Origin: Pseudoscleropodium purum
Taxonomy: Eukaryota; Streptophyta; Bryopsida; Hypnales; Brachytheciaceae
Length of the DNA: 64,000 nucleotides
Direction of reading: 5' to 3'
NCBI GenBank assembly: GCA_963969395.1
Contig: OZ017799.1
Span: forward strand, 5,396,501-5,460,500
Part shown: one piece after another, positions 26,272-37,933 of the stretch
How positions within the stretch are numbered: position 1 is the stretch's first letter
Layout: each line of letters starts with the position of its first letter
The notes under the pieces: model-generated
Told to the model about the DNA's origin: nothing
The model's input: the letters and a program-made list of their open reading frames with translations, nothing else
The model's database searches: none
Translations under genes and position numbers: made by a program

Positions 26272-26514
26272 TCAGCCTTTCAGTCTCTCTTTGAGTCTTC
26301 TGTGGGATTCCTTGAGCTCTTGTAAGATCCTGAGAGGATAACGTGTGTTGTCCATACGGCTTTCATGGTAGTCCTTCATTTGCTCTCGCCTTTCAGCTTT
26401 GGGACTCGAGCAGGCAACCCATTTCCGACACCCCTCCATTTTTCACAATATAGGCTACTCTATTTTCAATCAAAACTTTGTTTACATCAGAGTTCACAAT
26501 AAGATCTGCACGAG
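26272..26514 (-). pseudogene. Unidentified coding-like segment with a frame break
   Basis: On the minus strand an acceptor-like TTTCTGCAG precedes 26514, and an open frame of 39 codons follows (RADLIVNSDVNKV, ENRVAYIVKNGG) to a stop at 26393-26395. A second frame overlapping it gives 55 codons from 26439 to a stop at 26272-26274, rich in charged residues (KAERREQMKDYHES, LQELKESHRRLKERLKG). Both halves look like real protein rather than random AT-rich translation, which suggests a final exon broken by a one-base frameshift, or two exons with an unseen short intron. I do not recognise the family. Confidence 0.4.
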
Positions 26515-27663
26515 CTGCAGAAATGTCCAAGAAGTGTACATTGAAAGCATAGAATGATCACGACATGTATATAGTTCTTACTTACATCAATTTTGTAACC
26601 AACCTATGGTCGGAATTACAGAACCTACATAAAAAGAATAGGTTGCACAGAATCTTCAGGAAAAAAAATCATAATAATTTCAAATTGGACCACAGAAATG
26701 TAAGTTTTTTTGAATCGTTTGTAAGTCAATTTCCCTACACAGGAAAAATATTTCCCTGAATACACCCATCCAGCAGCTATGCTGAATTCCTTAAGTGGTC
26801 GGAAATGGATCGTCTTTCCATAGGGATCTGCCCTCGGAGGACCTTATCTACTGGAGTCCTCTATTGAATGGAAGCTTGAACTAAAGGTAGTTCTAGAGCC
26901 GCTTCTTGGGAGTTTCATCCAAGACAGAGCTGCAGTACAAATGAGTAAGTGCAGTACACCTTTGGCAAAAGGAAAGGAAAGGCCATAGCTAACTTAGCCC
27001 CTATATATGTTCTCAGCGATTTTGTGGCTCCTAAGGGCTTCACTTTGTGGCAACGATCTTCTGCAAAAGGTTTGGGAGTTTTGAGTGGACGTTGGGGAAC
27101 GGTTGGTGGAATGTTTTCGAATTTTTTTGCATGGATGGAATGAGAGACACAACACAAAAAAAACCCTAAAAGAAACCAATTTTTTTTAAAAGTGCAATTG
27201 GATGACTATTGAATATGTTTTGGATGGATAAAGAGTAACTAACGGAAAGGAAAGGAGAAGGTCTTTTGGCAACAAGATCCTCTCTATAAAAAAAAAAGTT
27301 GGATCCATATACCCCACACGATTGGGTACGTAGTAGTTTGGTTGGTTCATGGGTGAGTGTGGATGTGGATGTCGTAGAACCAAGTTTGTATGAAATGGTT
27401 TGGGGCCAAAAAGATTCTTTTCCTACTTGTGGAATGATGCTTTTTCCACACTCTAGTATATGTTTATGGATGTACATAGCTTTTTGATTGCTCTAGTCAA
27501 GGTTGAAAGTTATGCTACGTTAAAAATGTGAAAAGAAAATCCTACAAGTGGTTCTTGTGTGATCATATGTTGTTGGTTTTTCCTTTTCAACCTAAAATAT
27601 TCTCACTTTTGTCTCAAAATAAATGCAAATGATTCAAATTGGAACTATTGGATCCTAATATAA
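26515..27663. other. Gene-free or unassigned DNA
   Basis: Several overlapping short frames on both strands between 26.9 and 27.5 kb lack family features. Earlier exons of the minus-strand segment at 26272-26514, if they exist, should lie here, but none could be recognised. Confidence 0.35.
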
Positions 27664-28583
27664 CCCCTATAGTTTTATGACTATGTTTTCATCGAAAACA
27701 CTCAAAAACTATGATTTTTAGTATAGGTAACAATTTTTTGGAATTTTTTTTTTGACACAAATAACTATAGAATCTTGTATTATGCTTACTTGAGAATATG
27801 TGGTAAAAATTTTAGAAATTTCCACTGTAAGGATTGCAAGATATTAGCATTAAAATTCATTGAAATCATTTTTTGAGCCTTACAAAAAACACGGCAGCTA
27901 CACTTTACAAGTTCACTTTTCTATGATATAATGACTAAAATGGTGGTGCTTCTTTGGATTACTTTTCCTAGGCTAGTTGGCCACATGCTTGAAAATTTTT
28001 AGATCATTTGGAATTGTACAACATATAGGAAAAAATAGTAAGTAGGTAGTAAAGAGAATGATTCAAAATATTAAATCAATAAGAATTTATTTATAAAATT
28101 GAAAAATGCCAATCCCAACAGTTGGAATATTGTAATAAACAATCCACATCCTATGATTTTATTTTTTCCAAAAATATTGAAAAATTGGATAAGATAAAGG
28201 ATTTCAAAGCTTATTTTAGAGCTAATAATCCACAAGTGCCTGCAAACAAAAAATCCTCATAACTTTTGACTCATTGATCAAAATGGAATGATTCAAAGCT
28301 TTCCATATATACATAACTCTAGAAAATCAATTTCAAGTTTTTGTTTATGAAAAAAGTGATTTTTTAGATCTGCCCAAACTGCCCAGTTACAAAAAAAATT
28401 AACATATTAGGCTATAGCTTTTACTTTATATTTCCAAATGTCATAAAATTTAGTGCTTATAAAAGATATTCCTTGTCCCTATGTTATATTAAAATTTGGG
28501 CCAAAAATATGAAAATCTCTAGCCACATGCACCTACCTAAAATTTCTATGAAGCTAAAAAAACATAACTTGGTTCATTAGGGG
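27664..28583. mobile_element. TTAA-flanked element, copy B (about 920 bp)
   Basis: Same orientation as copy A and alignable with it end to end. Left end ATAACCCCTATAG (one change from TTAACCCCTAAAG) and right end CATTAGGGGTTAA. Shared internal landmarks include GATTGCAAGATATTAG, ACTTTACAAGTTCAC and CATAACTTTTGACTCATTGATCAA. No coding capacity. Confidence 0.75.
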
Positions 28584-31500
28584 TTAATCCTTCCAATGTA
28601 GAAATATGCCAAAAAAATTTCATATCCAAATTCTTTACCATTTATGGAATGTAAGTACTCCAAGTATATATTACTGGATTTTTTCCATTGTTTATTGGTG
28701 TATATCTACTTCAAGATTCAATGAAAATTAGAATATATGTAATTTAGTTGTCATCTTTTGGTATGATATATATGCTTGTATTAGAAACTAGTACATCAAA
28801 ATTAGATTTTGAATCTACATTGTAACTAAGAGGGACGTGCCTTAAATTATCATGCCCTTGCAATGAACAAGAAACGCTCAATGAGCGTCATTTACATTAA
28901 GGTAGGTGGCTCTGAAAGCAACCTTTTAAGGGCTGTTGGGCCTTTTTGATGGTTTTCAGATGCTTGAAAATATTTTTCATTATTTTTCACTTGAAGAAGA
29001 ATTGATGCTGAATCTAACCCAAGTGGTTTCATATTTTTTGGAGCTATTATGAATTAGTTATGAATTTTCAAAGAATTCTGCCATAGGTCCGTATTTGTGA
29101 CTTATAGCCCTTGCAAAACCCATTCTTAAATGGTCTGAAAAAAGATATTGCTTAACCAAAAACAAGCATTGAGGCATGCAAAAAGTAATAGAGAAGGTTC
29201 CTAAATACGACCTTCACTAAAACTTGAATTGAAGCTTGAGTTAATTATTATTTCAGATTTTTTAGCATATGTAAGAAGGTAGATGGCATGCCAATTTTTA
29301 TTTTGAAAAAAATTAATGAACACCTATCCACTTAATTAGAAATGGATCAGCCGTGGCTCTTAAATTGACCTTTAAAAAAGTATGAACCATCCATTCAAAA
29401 ACAATGAACCAACTCTTCCTCTTCTTTGACATGATCAATAGTCCATCATGTATCCATTTTTGAACCACCTACATGATGGTTTGAAGAAGAGGGTCGGTTT
29501 TAGAGCACACTACCATACCATGCCCTTGCAATGACAAGAAATGCTCAGTGAGCATCATTCCAAAAAACTAACCTTTCTAAGAGTAGTGCTGTATAGTAAC
29601 TTCACATGAGTCACACATGATTACAAAAAATCACTTATTTGTTCTAATAAATGAAGGAATTATAAGCACAATAGTTTGCGAGGGATTGGTATTCAAAATT
29701 CAACTTTGAAAAAAAGATAGCTTGCACCAAATAAATCAAAGTCAACCTTTAATAGCAACTCACTTAAATCTCTAAAGTCACTTTTTGGTTTTTAGGAATT
29801 TTAGATTTGGGTAAGTAATCAATTTCCTTGTCATTGTAATGTTTTGATAAATTTTTGTCATAGTTAGAATGACATTAGTACTGTTATTTGAGCCAAACTC
29901 CAAATTCAAAAGGATTCACCATTTCAATGAAGTATAAAATATTTGAATATTGAATAAAAATGTTATAAATAGATCTCATTTTTGTAATATATAGATATAG
30001 CCTTTGATTCTTTGGTTGCACATTTTCATATTTTGACTCAAAATATATACAATGTTATAGGGTATATAGGTTTTCAAAACATATGCATCTAGTGAAATTT
30101 ATGAGTTATTTAGAAAATATTTCGAATTTTTAATTAATTTTAAGTGTCAAAATACTTGTACCGTATAGTTTAATTATTTAGTCATTTGTGTGGCTATTTT
30201 ATATTTGAGCTTCATTTTGGATATGAAAATAATTTGACTCTAACTTATTAAAGAAGTTTATCAATTTTAATTTTGAAGTCATTTTGAAATTTTCTAAAAC
30301 TAAAGATTGTTGTGTAATTGCTCAATTAATTGATTATGTAATATTTTTATTCTACCACAATTACAAGTTGTCTCATGAAATTTATAATTTAAAAGTATAA
30401 TATTTCATTATAGTTTATAATTGAATATTTTTTAAGAAAATTCATTCATTGGATGTATAAAAATTGAAGATTTTTTTATTTCATTTTGGTATAAAAAACT
30501 TCAAAACTTCATCAATTTTTTAATAAATTTTTTGAGCTTAAATATAATATCAAAGATTGTAGACAAATTGATAATAGTTTTGAAATTTGATCCTAAAAAC
30601 ATACAGTAAAGCACATCAAGGTTGAACTTGCAATTAGAATTCTAAAGCTTTTGCAAGGTTGCTTCACTTTATTTTTTTAAAACTTGTAAGACATGTATAT
30701 TATTTTACCTTTACAACTAAGTATATAATATGAAATATTATAATTAAATAAATAAAAAAGCACTTTAGATATGCAAAATACCTCAATGTAGAATTGTAAA
30801 AGGACCAATCAATAAAAGACCAAGATTTGCTCTAATGAACAACACTTGTCAATGTACTAATGAGTAGGATTTTGATTTTTGTAAAGCAATCATATAGGTT
30901 TCTCTTTTTCCAAAGATATAAGACAACATTTGAATATTTATTCTTTAACTATAATTATCCTTCATATTCTGTATTTAATAATTTTTCTACAAACTTCGTT
31001 TTGTCATTACCTTTATTTACTTTAATTAGCTAAAATTCAATTTACTTTAATAAACCATTAATTTCAAAATTTGATTAGTTTTTATATACTTGTTTCAAAA
31101 TTCAAAAATATTCATTTTCATTTACAACATAAAAATTATTAGGTATACTTAATAATTAATATAAATCTTTAAAAAAATAAGTGCAAATAGTATAAAATTT
31201 AACCTTTTAAATTAGTAAGGTTGGCTTATTTTTATAAAATTTATTTATATTGATGGTTGTTTGATAAACAATAATGTATTAGTAGAAAAAACTATTTCGT
31301 TCCAATTAACTTTAAAACTAAAAATATCCAAAAATGTTTTAAAAAATTTATTTGAATAATTATTTTTAAATTTTTAAATTTAAATTATTAAAATTTTAGA
31401 GATTCAATTTTAAATGTACAACCTATAACTTTTTCAATTTATCAATTTATCAATCAGGGTTTCACAAATATAAAATTTATTTTTTATACAAAAATTATAG

Positions 31501-32033
31501 ATTTATAGTTTAAATCCTCAACATTTTCGAATTTCATATTTATAAGTTGATCAAAATTGTCAACAAATAGAATAATGAAACCTTAATATAGCAACAATTA
31601 TAATCCTTCAATTTGTACAAAATATGCTATTTTGTAAAGCGTTATCACATTTGAGATGATCCTTGGTATTGATATTAGCTATAATGACTCTCATAAGTTT
31701 CTATATACTTCAAAAATTGTAATTACTAATTGAAGAGTTAAATTTTTTTAACAAATTTCAGACATCATTACAAAAAATTTCAACCCTTAGGAGGTCGGCG
31801 AGTTTTGAACCCCCTAGTGCTATTAAAGAGGAATTAATTTTTTTAAAATTATTTTAATGTTTTGATTAAAGCATTTGATGTGGCACTACTTGTGCCATAT
31901 CAGCACCACATCAAGTTTTTTTTTAATTTTAATTTTAAAAAATATATTTAAAATTAATTAATTTTTTGGGTATTTACACTACATGGTGCTGAAAAACAAA
32001 ACCTTAATTGCCCTCTCTTGGATTTGGATTCTT

Positions 32034-32057
32034 CCTAAACCCTAAACCCTAAAACCC
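32034..32057. repeat. Short interstitial telomere-like tract
   Basis: About three and a half units of CCCTAAA, the Arabidopsis-type plant telomere repeat on the C-strand. It is too short to be a functional telomere and is most likely a repair footprint or chance tract. Confidence 0.6.
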
Positions 32058-34223
32058 TTAATATAAATACTATAGTAACAATTTTATGAATTTTGAAATT
32101 TTATTGAATGAAATTGTCCCAAATAGCGGGTATGTTTTTTGTAATTCAAATAATGGATTATCGAAGACTCTAATATTTTAGAAAGACTTTGATATTGAAT
32201 TTCAATTTATATGATTGCAAGTAATTTAATAGAATGCATTTCACTTTGCTTTTCAAGCAACTTTTTAAGTTGGATGAATTAATATTTAGCTTTCAACTTT
32301 TATATCTCCTAATCTACAAATCCAATATTTGAAATGATTACAAATTTGAAGCCATAGCCTCATAGGGGTTTTTAAATGTGGACAAGAATGTTTGTTCCTC
32401 GCTTGGTCTCTTTTTTTAGAGTCAATTGTCGATCAAACTTAAAAACTAACTACATACTGTGAAGTTGAGAAAGGGATAGAGGAATGTAATATAATTTGAA
32501 ATGTAGCCAATTGCCCACTATCCTTTTATCCCCGACAAGCATAATTTTGCATCTATAATTTCCAAAGAATGTGCCATATTCATCAATATCCAACAACATT
32601 GTTTTGACTCTAGATTGCTCTTTTGAACTTGAAAATGCCTCAAATCAATTAAGTTTCTTGTAGATTGATATGGATTAGTATTAAATTAGATGTAGATTGA
32701 TGGTGGACTTAAAACAACTTCTAAAGCCTTCTAATTATGATATTGATTTATTATTTCTAAATTCTTTTTGTTGTTGCTTCTTTGTTTATTGATATGCTTT
32801 AATATTTAATACCTTTTGTCTTTTTTTCATAGCTTTTTGAATATGTAGTTAGTTGTAAAATTTCATGTAGTATTGACTATGTGGGGAAGTGTCTCATTGA
32901 AGGATGGATCTTTTTATCCCCGACTCTAATTAATATATAATTGTTTGATCATTTGATTCCAATCCTTTGAGTATTAAATATACTTATTTGTAGAAGATCA
33001 AACATAAAAATATGTATAAAAAATTGAGATTAATTTAAAAGTTATCTCTATCATTTGAAATTTTTTTTTGAGTATCTATTGTATTGAAAATATTTGGAAT
33101 TATATATAGCAATAAACAACTATTAAGCATGCCTTGAATTTTTGTTAATTTTTGTTATCCTAAGGTATTTTTTTTAAGAATAGAGACTTATTTGAAATTC
33201 AATGTTCCAAAAATAATTTAAAGAAAAATAAATAAAATGTCAGTGCTAGGAATTGGAAATAAAAGTAACAACATTTGATTTGAATTTTTTCCAAAGGGGG
33301 TGTAAACAAGTAAGTACACTATGATTGATAATGTCTTCAAAGCGTTAGCAGGCTTTTTTGATAAGATACCTAGTTAAACTTTGTCACATGTAGCTTATGT
33401 GGATGCGAAGCCTCTTCCCTTGAAGTCCATGAGCCAATAAATTCCAAGTATTCTATGTTTGGATTCTAAAAATATCTACCATCAACCCTTCAATTGAACA
33501 CCCTTGAAGGAAAAAACACTTTCAGTAAATTCCGCTTGGTGCTTTCAACGAACTCTTTAATTTTCAGTTCATTAATTTAAAATTTTTTAATTTTAATTTC
33601 AAAATCTATAGACTTTAATCCTAAACTTAGGCTTCAAAATGAAAAATTGTTGTAAGTTGATCCTTCATTGAAGACAAATTAAACTTAAGAAAATTGAATC
33701 TAGAGAATACAAGGATACTTATAAAGTACAAGTACTCCAATAATCACCATAACTGAAAACTATCACATCTAGATTCTTGGTTAAAGTGATAATATTAATT
33801 TTGAAAATCTAAAACATTTAACATTAGAAGGTAGTATGAATTTATGATACATACAACTAATTACATCACATGTTGTATCCAAACAAGCACAAATTTCACC
33901 AAAATACCATCTGAAAGGTTTATAGGTATACACTTTAATATAGTCTATCTTTGTATATTTGGTTACCATATTTATGTTCATATAGATATCCTTGGCCGCA
34001 CAAAATCTTCTTCTATCAACATGCTCTCCATTCTAGTTTGTAATGACCATAGCAATTCTAAAGCATACAAATATTTTTGTACCACTACTCAAAATTGTAC
34101 ATTTCTTCAAAAGTGAAATTTAATGAAGACATTTAGTTGTACATTTCTATCATTTTTCCTATTGCACATGACAGTCAAATTTAGCACAAATGCCAAAATA
34201 GAATTTTTCACATTAGATTCTTG

Positions 34224-34616
34224 AAGGTCCACATCACCTTGTACTTATCACAAGATGACATGGGATTTTTTATTTTTATTTTTACAAAAATGACTTAATT
34301 TATACCAAATTTGACATGCATCTAGAGTATACTTCTTCCACTAAAGAGTTTTGACAAATCTTCAACTTCTTCATCCCTATGGATGAAATTGAACATGCTC
34401 TCATTCATACACTAGCAAAGGAACCTTCTCATCTGCTTCCCTTCCTATGTCACCCTCTCACTTCCTCTCCGTACGTGAGGGTGGTAAGGGTGAGATACCC
34501 CAGAGGTGCCCCATATGAAATTTCCACGTCAGTTTTTTAAAGGCCCAGGTCACCTTGAACCAATCACAAGAGGGAGGTTTGTTTTTTAAGTGAGTTAATT
34601 AATGCCGAATGTGACC
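34224..34616. repeat. Two diverged copies of a repeat upstream of the Bet v 1-like gene
   Basis: 34224-34310 and 34540-34616 share a pattern of AGGTCCACATCACCTT, then ATCACAAGA, then a T-rich run and GACTTAATTTAT or its variant. A third copy, closer to the first, is at 51378-51465. The second copy ends about 130 bp before the start codon, so it may contribute to the gene's promoter. Type of element unknown. Confidence 0.5.
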
Positions 34617-34744
34617 CTCACGTCGTGTACCTCGCCCGAGGCCGTGCTCCATCTCCAAGCAAGCACTCGGCAGCAACTTGTGCTTTGTTTTGCAGCATTC
34701 AGCTTGGTTTAGCAAGGAACCGGGGTTTGCAACGTTGCGTCATC

Positions 34745-35845
34745 ATGCCTACCGTCGAAGACCGGCGTGTTCTGGATGTGCCGTTGGAGCGCGCATGGAG
34801 GATTGCCAAGAACTCGCATGAGCTCCTCCCGCAGCTGATGCCTGAGGTTTTTGAAAGCATTGATCTCGAAGAAGGCGATGGCGGCCCCGGGAGCATCTTT
34901 GTCCTTACCATGGGTCCGGGTAAGTACGGTTCTTTCTCTCCTAACTTTGGCCTCGTCGCGGTTGTTGATCCGTCCAAGTTTGAAAAGAAATTAACGCCAT
35001 CAGTAATCTAAGAACTTGAGAGAACAAATCTGTAGGAAAAAGAACTCCATAGACCTCTACGAAACTTCGAATCGGTAAAGGTTTGCACGTAGGGAAGAAA
35101 GCTTACAGGCTTCAGGCATTCTTATAGGATGCAGACGAGTATTTCAAATTCAAGTAATTTGGACTGCGTTTTCGCTAACCAGTTTTTGCGTTTTTCTTTA
35201 AAATTCATTTTCAACATCCTGGTTTCTTGATTTTGTAATTTCTCAGATGGAACTGAAAAAATTTAGTGAAACGTAACTTAAAGAGCAGTCTAATGCTTTG
35301 AGTTTCAATTGACAGATAGAGGCAAGAAAATCTTAAGAAGAACTGAAATTCTTTATCCTTCACATATGAAAGGAATCTCATCACCGACAAAGGCGCCTCG
35401 TTAGAAATTCAAGCTCCATCTTCGTAAAGCCAAGGTCCCGCAGGAGAATTTCACATGAACGTGTTCAGTTTTTGACAAATTGACTTGATGGCATCTGTGC
35501 GGGGATTGAGTGCATCTAAGCGGGATTTGAGTGTTGAGTGCAGCTATGCCGGGCGGAAGGGGGAGGGTCGTGAGAGAGCGTGTGGACTTGCGAGACGACG
35601 ACCGACACAAACTGAAGCATACGACAATCGAGGGAGGCGATCCTCGCTACAGCAGCTTCACGTCCACCATCAAATACGAGAGCGGCCCTTACCGAGGGAG
35701 CTCCATCCGCACGTGGTCTGCCAAGTACACACCCGCACCAGGAATGTCGGCCCCGCCTCCGGAGGACATGAAGCGCCTCACGGAGAAAATTACAGATGCC
35801 ATCCACAATTACGCATCTGAGAATCCCGATTACTGCGCGTACTAA
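34745..35845 (+). CDS. Bet v 1 / PR-10 / major latex-like protein, two exons, 158 residues
   Basis: Exon 1 is 34745-34919 and exon 2 is 35544-35845. The 624 bp intron is GT-AG, and its phase-1 position after codon 58 matches the single conserved intron of PR-10 genes. Family hallmarks: VPLERAWRIAKN in helix 1 of the START-like fold, EVFESIDLEEGDGGPGS with the glycine-rich loop (residues 44-50), RVDLRDD and TIEGGDP in the central strands, and a C-terminal amphipathic helix (DMKRLTEKITDAIHNYASENPDYC). The length is usual for the family (155-160). Members bind hydrophobic ligands such as hormones and flavonoids in the cytosol, and some are norcoclaurine-synthase-like enzymes; the ligand here cannot be told. 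Start chosen because it aligns with the family N-terminus; the frame is open 120 bp further upstream but without homology. Confidence 0.93.
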
Positions 35846-36982
35846 TTTCGAGCTCGGGGTCCTAGCTTGCAAGGAGTACCTCAGAAATCTCAAGACGACA
35901 GCAAACCGGTTTGAATCGCACCGCTCTATGCTCTAACTTACAGCTGTTATGTAGTACTTCAGGAAGGCTTGTCTATGTAACCAGTTTTAAGCATTTCGTA
36001 CTTCTTTGCTCTCCAATCTCTATGTAAAAGACTTATGAGGCTGGCTGCAGGCAATGACTGCACCTCCACTTACAATCAGCATTGTAAAATCAGGTAGCTT
36101 CCAAATCGACTGCAGTGACAGTCTCAATTTCTTGTGATATATTTGCTCTAACAACCAGGAAGGACGGAGCCTATTACCATACAATCTGTGTCAATTTTAT
36201 TTTTCTTTGTTTCCTGTATTTTGAAACTAAGTTTCAATGAGAATTCTTTTCTTTTTTCAGAGATGTAATCACATGTTTTTTACAAGTCATAATTTTTTTT
36301 CAGATTTATTGGTGATAATTTTAAATTTCTGTACTTTTTGAAGAAAAAGTGAAAAAATTTCATATCTAACTCATAATTAACTAAAAAAATCTGAATTTTT
36401 TTCATAGGTGGATATTATGGTGGAGAATATTATAATGTGAACAAAATTTCTATGTACAACTATAAATAGAAAATAAATATTAGATCATAGTAGAGGGCCT
36501 AATATTCAATTACTTTAATATGCAATAAAATGTCCAATTTCAAGAATTAAAAAAAAATTTAATTAGAGTTCAAAAAGGACTCAATAAGCTTTGTGTTCTT
36601 ACTTGGGCTCAAATTCCAAAAGGATCATTTACATGGCTCCTTCAAATTGAGATCATGAGCAAGGAGGTAGAAATTATTAAAATATACTAGAATGGCACTT
36701 TTGTGATTGATGGGTAGGAAAGATTCTCCTTGTCATATCACTCATAAGAAGGGCTATATGGGGTGGCCAAAAATTCCCTTAAAATAGAAAAAATATGTTG
36801 TTTTATATCTTCTAGCAATCTTCATTTGTCATTCCAAAGCACATTTGGGCTCTTTCATTATTCTAGGGTTAAAATCACAACAACAAAGGCACAATAAAAA
36901 CAAATTATAAGTAGTGTATACAATGAATATGTCAAAATAATTGTAGTGGGGACAAATCACCAATGGATCAATGATAATTTAA
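35846..36982. other. 3' flank of the Bet v 1-like gene and AT-rich DNA
   Basis: The first 400 bp are of balanced composition and probably include the 3' untranslated region; after 36.2 kb the sequence is AT-rich with no recognisable gene. Confidence 0.4.
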
Positions 36983-37929
36983 CCCCTAAAGTCCTAAATT
37001 ATAATTGTATTATTTTCTGGCAATATTGCAATTTAGAGCACTTCACTATGAACATAAGTTTTATTTTTTTCTTTGAAAATTTTATACAACATGTGCCCAA
37101 GGTGTAGCTTTAAGGTCCAACATTTTTTATAAATTTTTACTACATAAATTAAAAAGTTATCGCATGATATGTAGTTTTCGTTATTTGGTGGCTGCCTAGG
37201 CAATTCTAAAAGTTCAAAAAAATCACTTTTTAATAAAATAAAAATTTGAAATTGGTTTTCAAGATTTCTATATACATTCAAAACTTTAAATCATTACATT
37301 TTGATTAATGAGATGAAAGCTATGAAGAATTTAGTTTGCAAGTAGTTTTGGAATCTCTATTCTAAATTTTTTTTTGAAGTCCTTTATTTTATTCAATTTT
37401 CAATATTTTTGGAAAAAAAATTATAGGATGTACATTGTTTATTTTATCATTGCTATTATTGTAATTTTCATTTATCAATTCTATAACTAAATTCTTAACA
37501 ATTTAGTATTTTAAATTAATCCTTTTCTACTTCTTTCTATGTACTATTTTTTTTCCTATATATTGTACAATTTTAAACAATCTTAATTTTTTCAAGCAAG
37601 TAGCCAACTTGCCTTGAAGAATGAATCCAAAGAAGTACCACCACCATAGTCATTTTTTCATGTAGATGTCACTTTGTGAAGTGCAATTGCTTGTTTTTTT
37701 TGCAAAGCCAAAGAAAGCATTTTTGTCAATTCAAACACTAATATCTTGCAATCCACATGATTGGTGGAAATTTCTAAAATAAATTCTACATCTTTTCAAA
37801 CCAACTTACTGCAAGATCCTAAGGTTATATATGTCAAAAAATATTTTTCTTTTTAAAATTTGATATATGTACTAGAAATGATAGTTTGGGAACATTTTTG
37901 ATGAAAATATAGTAAAAAACCTTTAGGGG
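36983..37929. mobile_element. TTAA-flanked element, copy C (947 bp), reverse orientation
   Basis: Perfect TTAA-CCCCTAAAG at the left (36979-) and CTTTAGGGG-TTAA at the right (to 37933). Its reverse complement aligns with copies A and B throughout; for example the block with AGGATCTTGCAGTAAG, GATTGCAAGATATTAG and CTTCACAAAGTGACAT corresponds block for block to copy A. No transposase frame. Confidence 0.8.
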
Positions 37930-37933
37930 TTAA

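Larger units (their letters stand above)
28584..34744. other. Long AT-rich gene-free stretch
   Basis: No gene recognised. A ~45 bp direct repeat (CATGCCCTTGCAATGA followed by a small GCTCA-TGAGC hairpin) occurs at 28850-28893 and 29517-29560. Between 30 and 33.7 kb the sequence is extremely AT-rich with no long frames. Confidence 0.5.

Noticed and set aside
34625..34744. Earlier in-frame start for the Bet v 1-like protein
   Set aside because: The frame is open but the added 40 residues have no counterpart in the family, whose members start where the ATG at 34745 lies.
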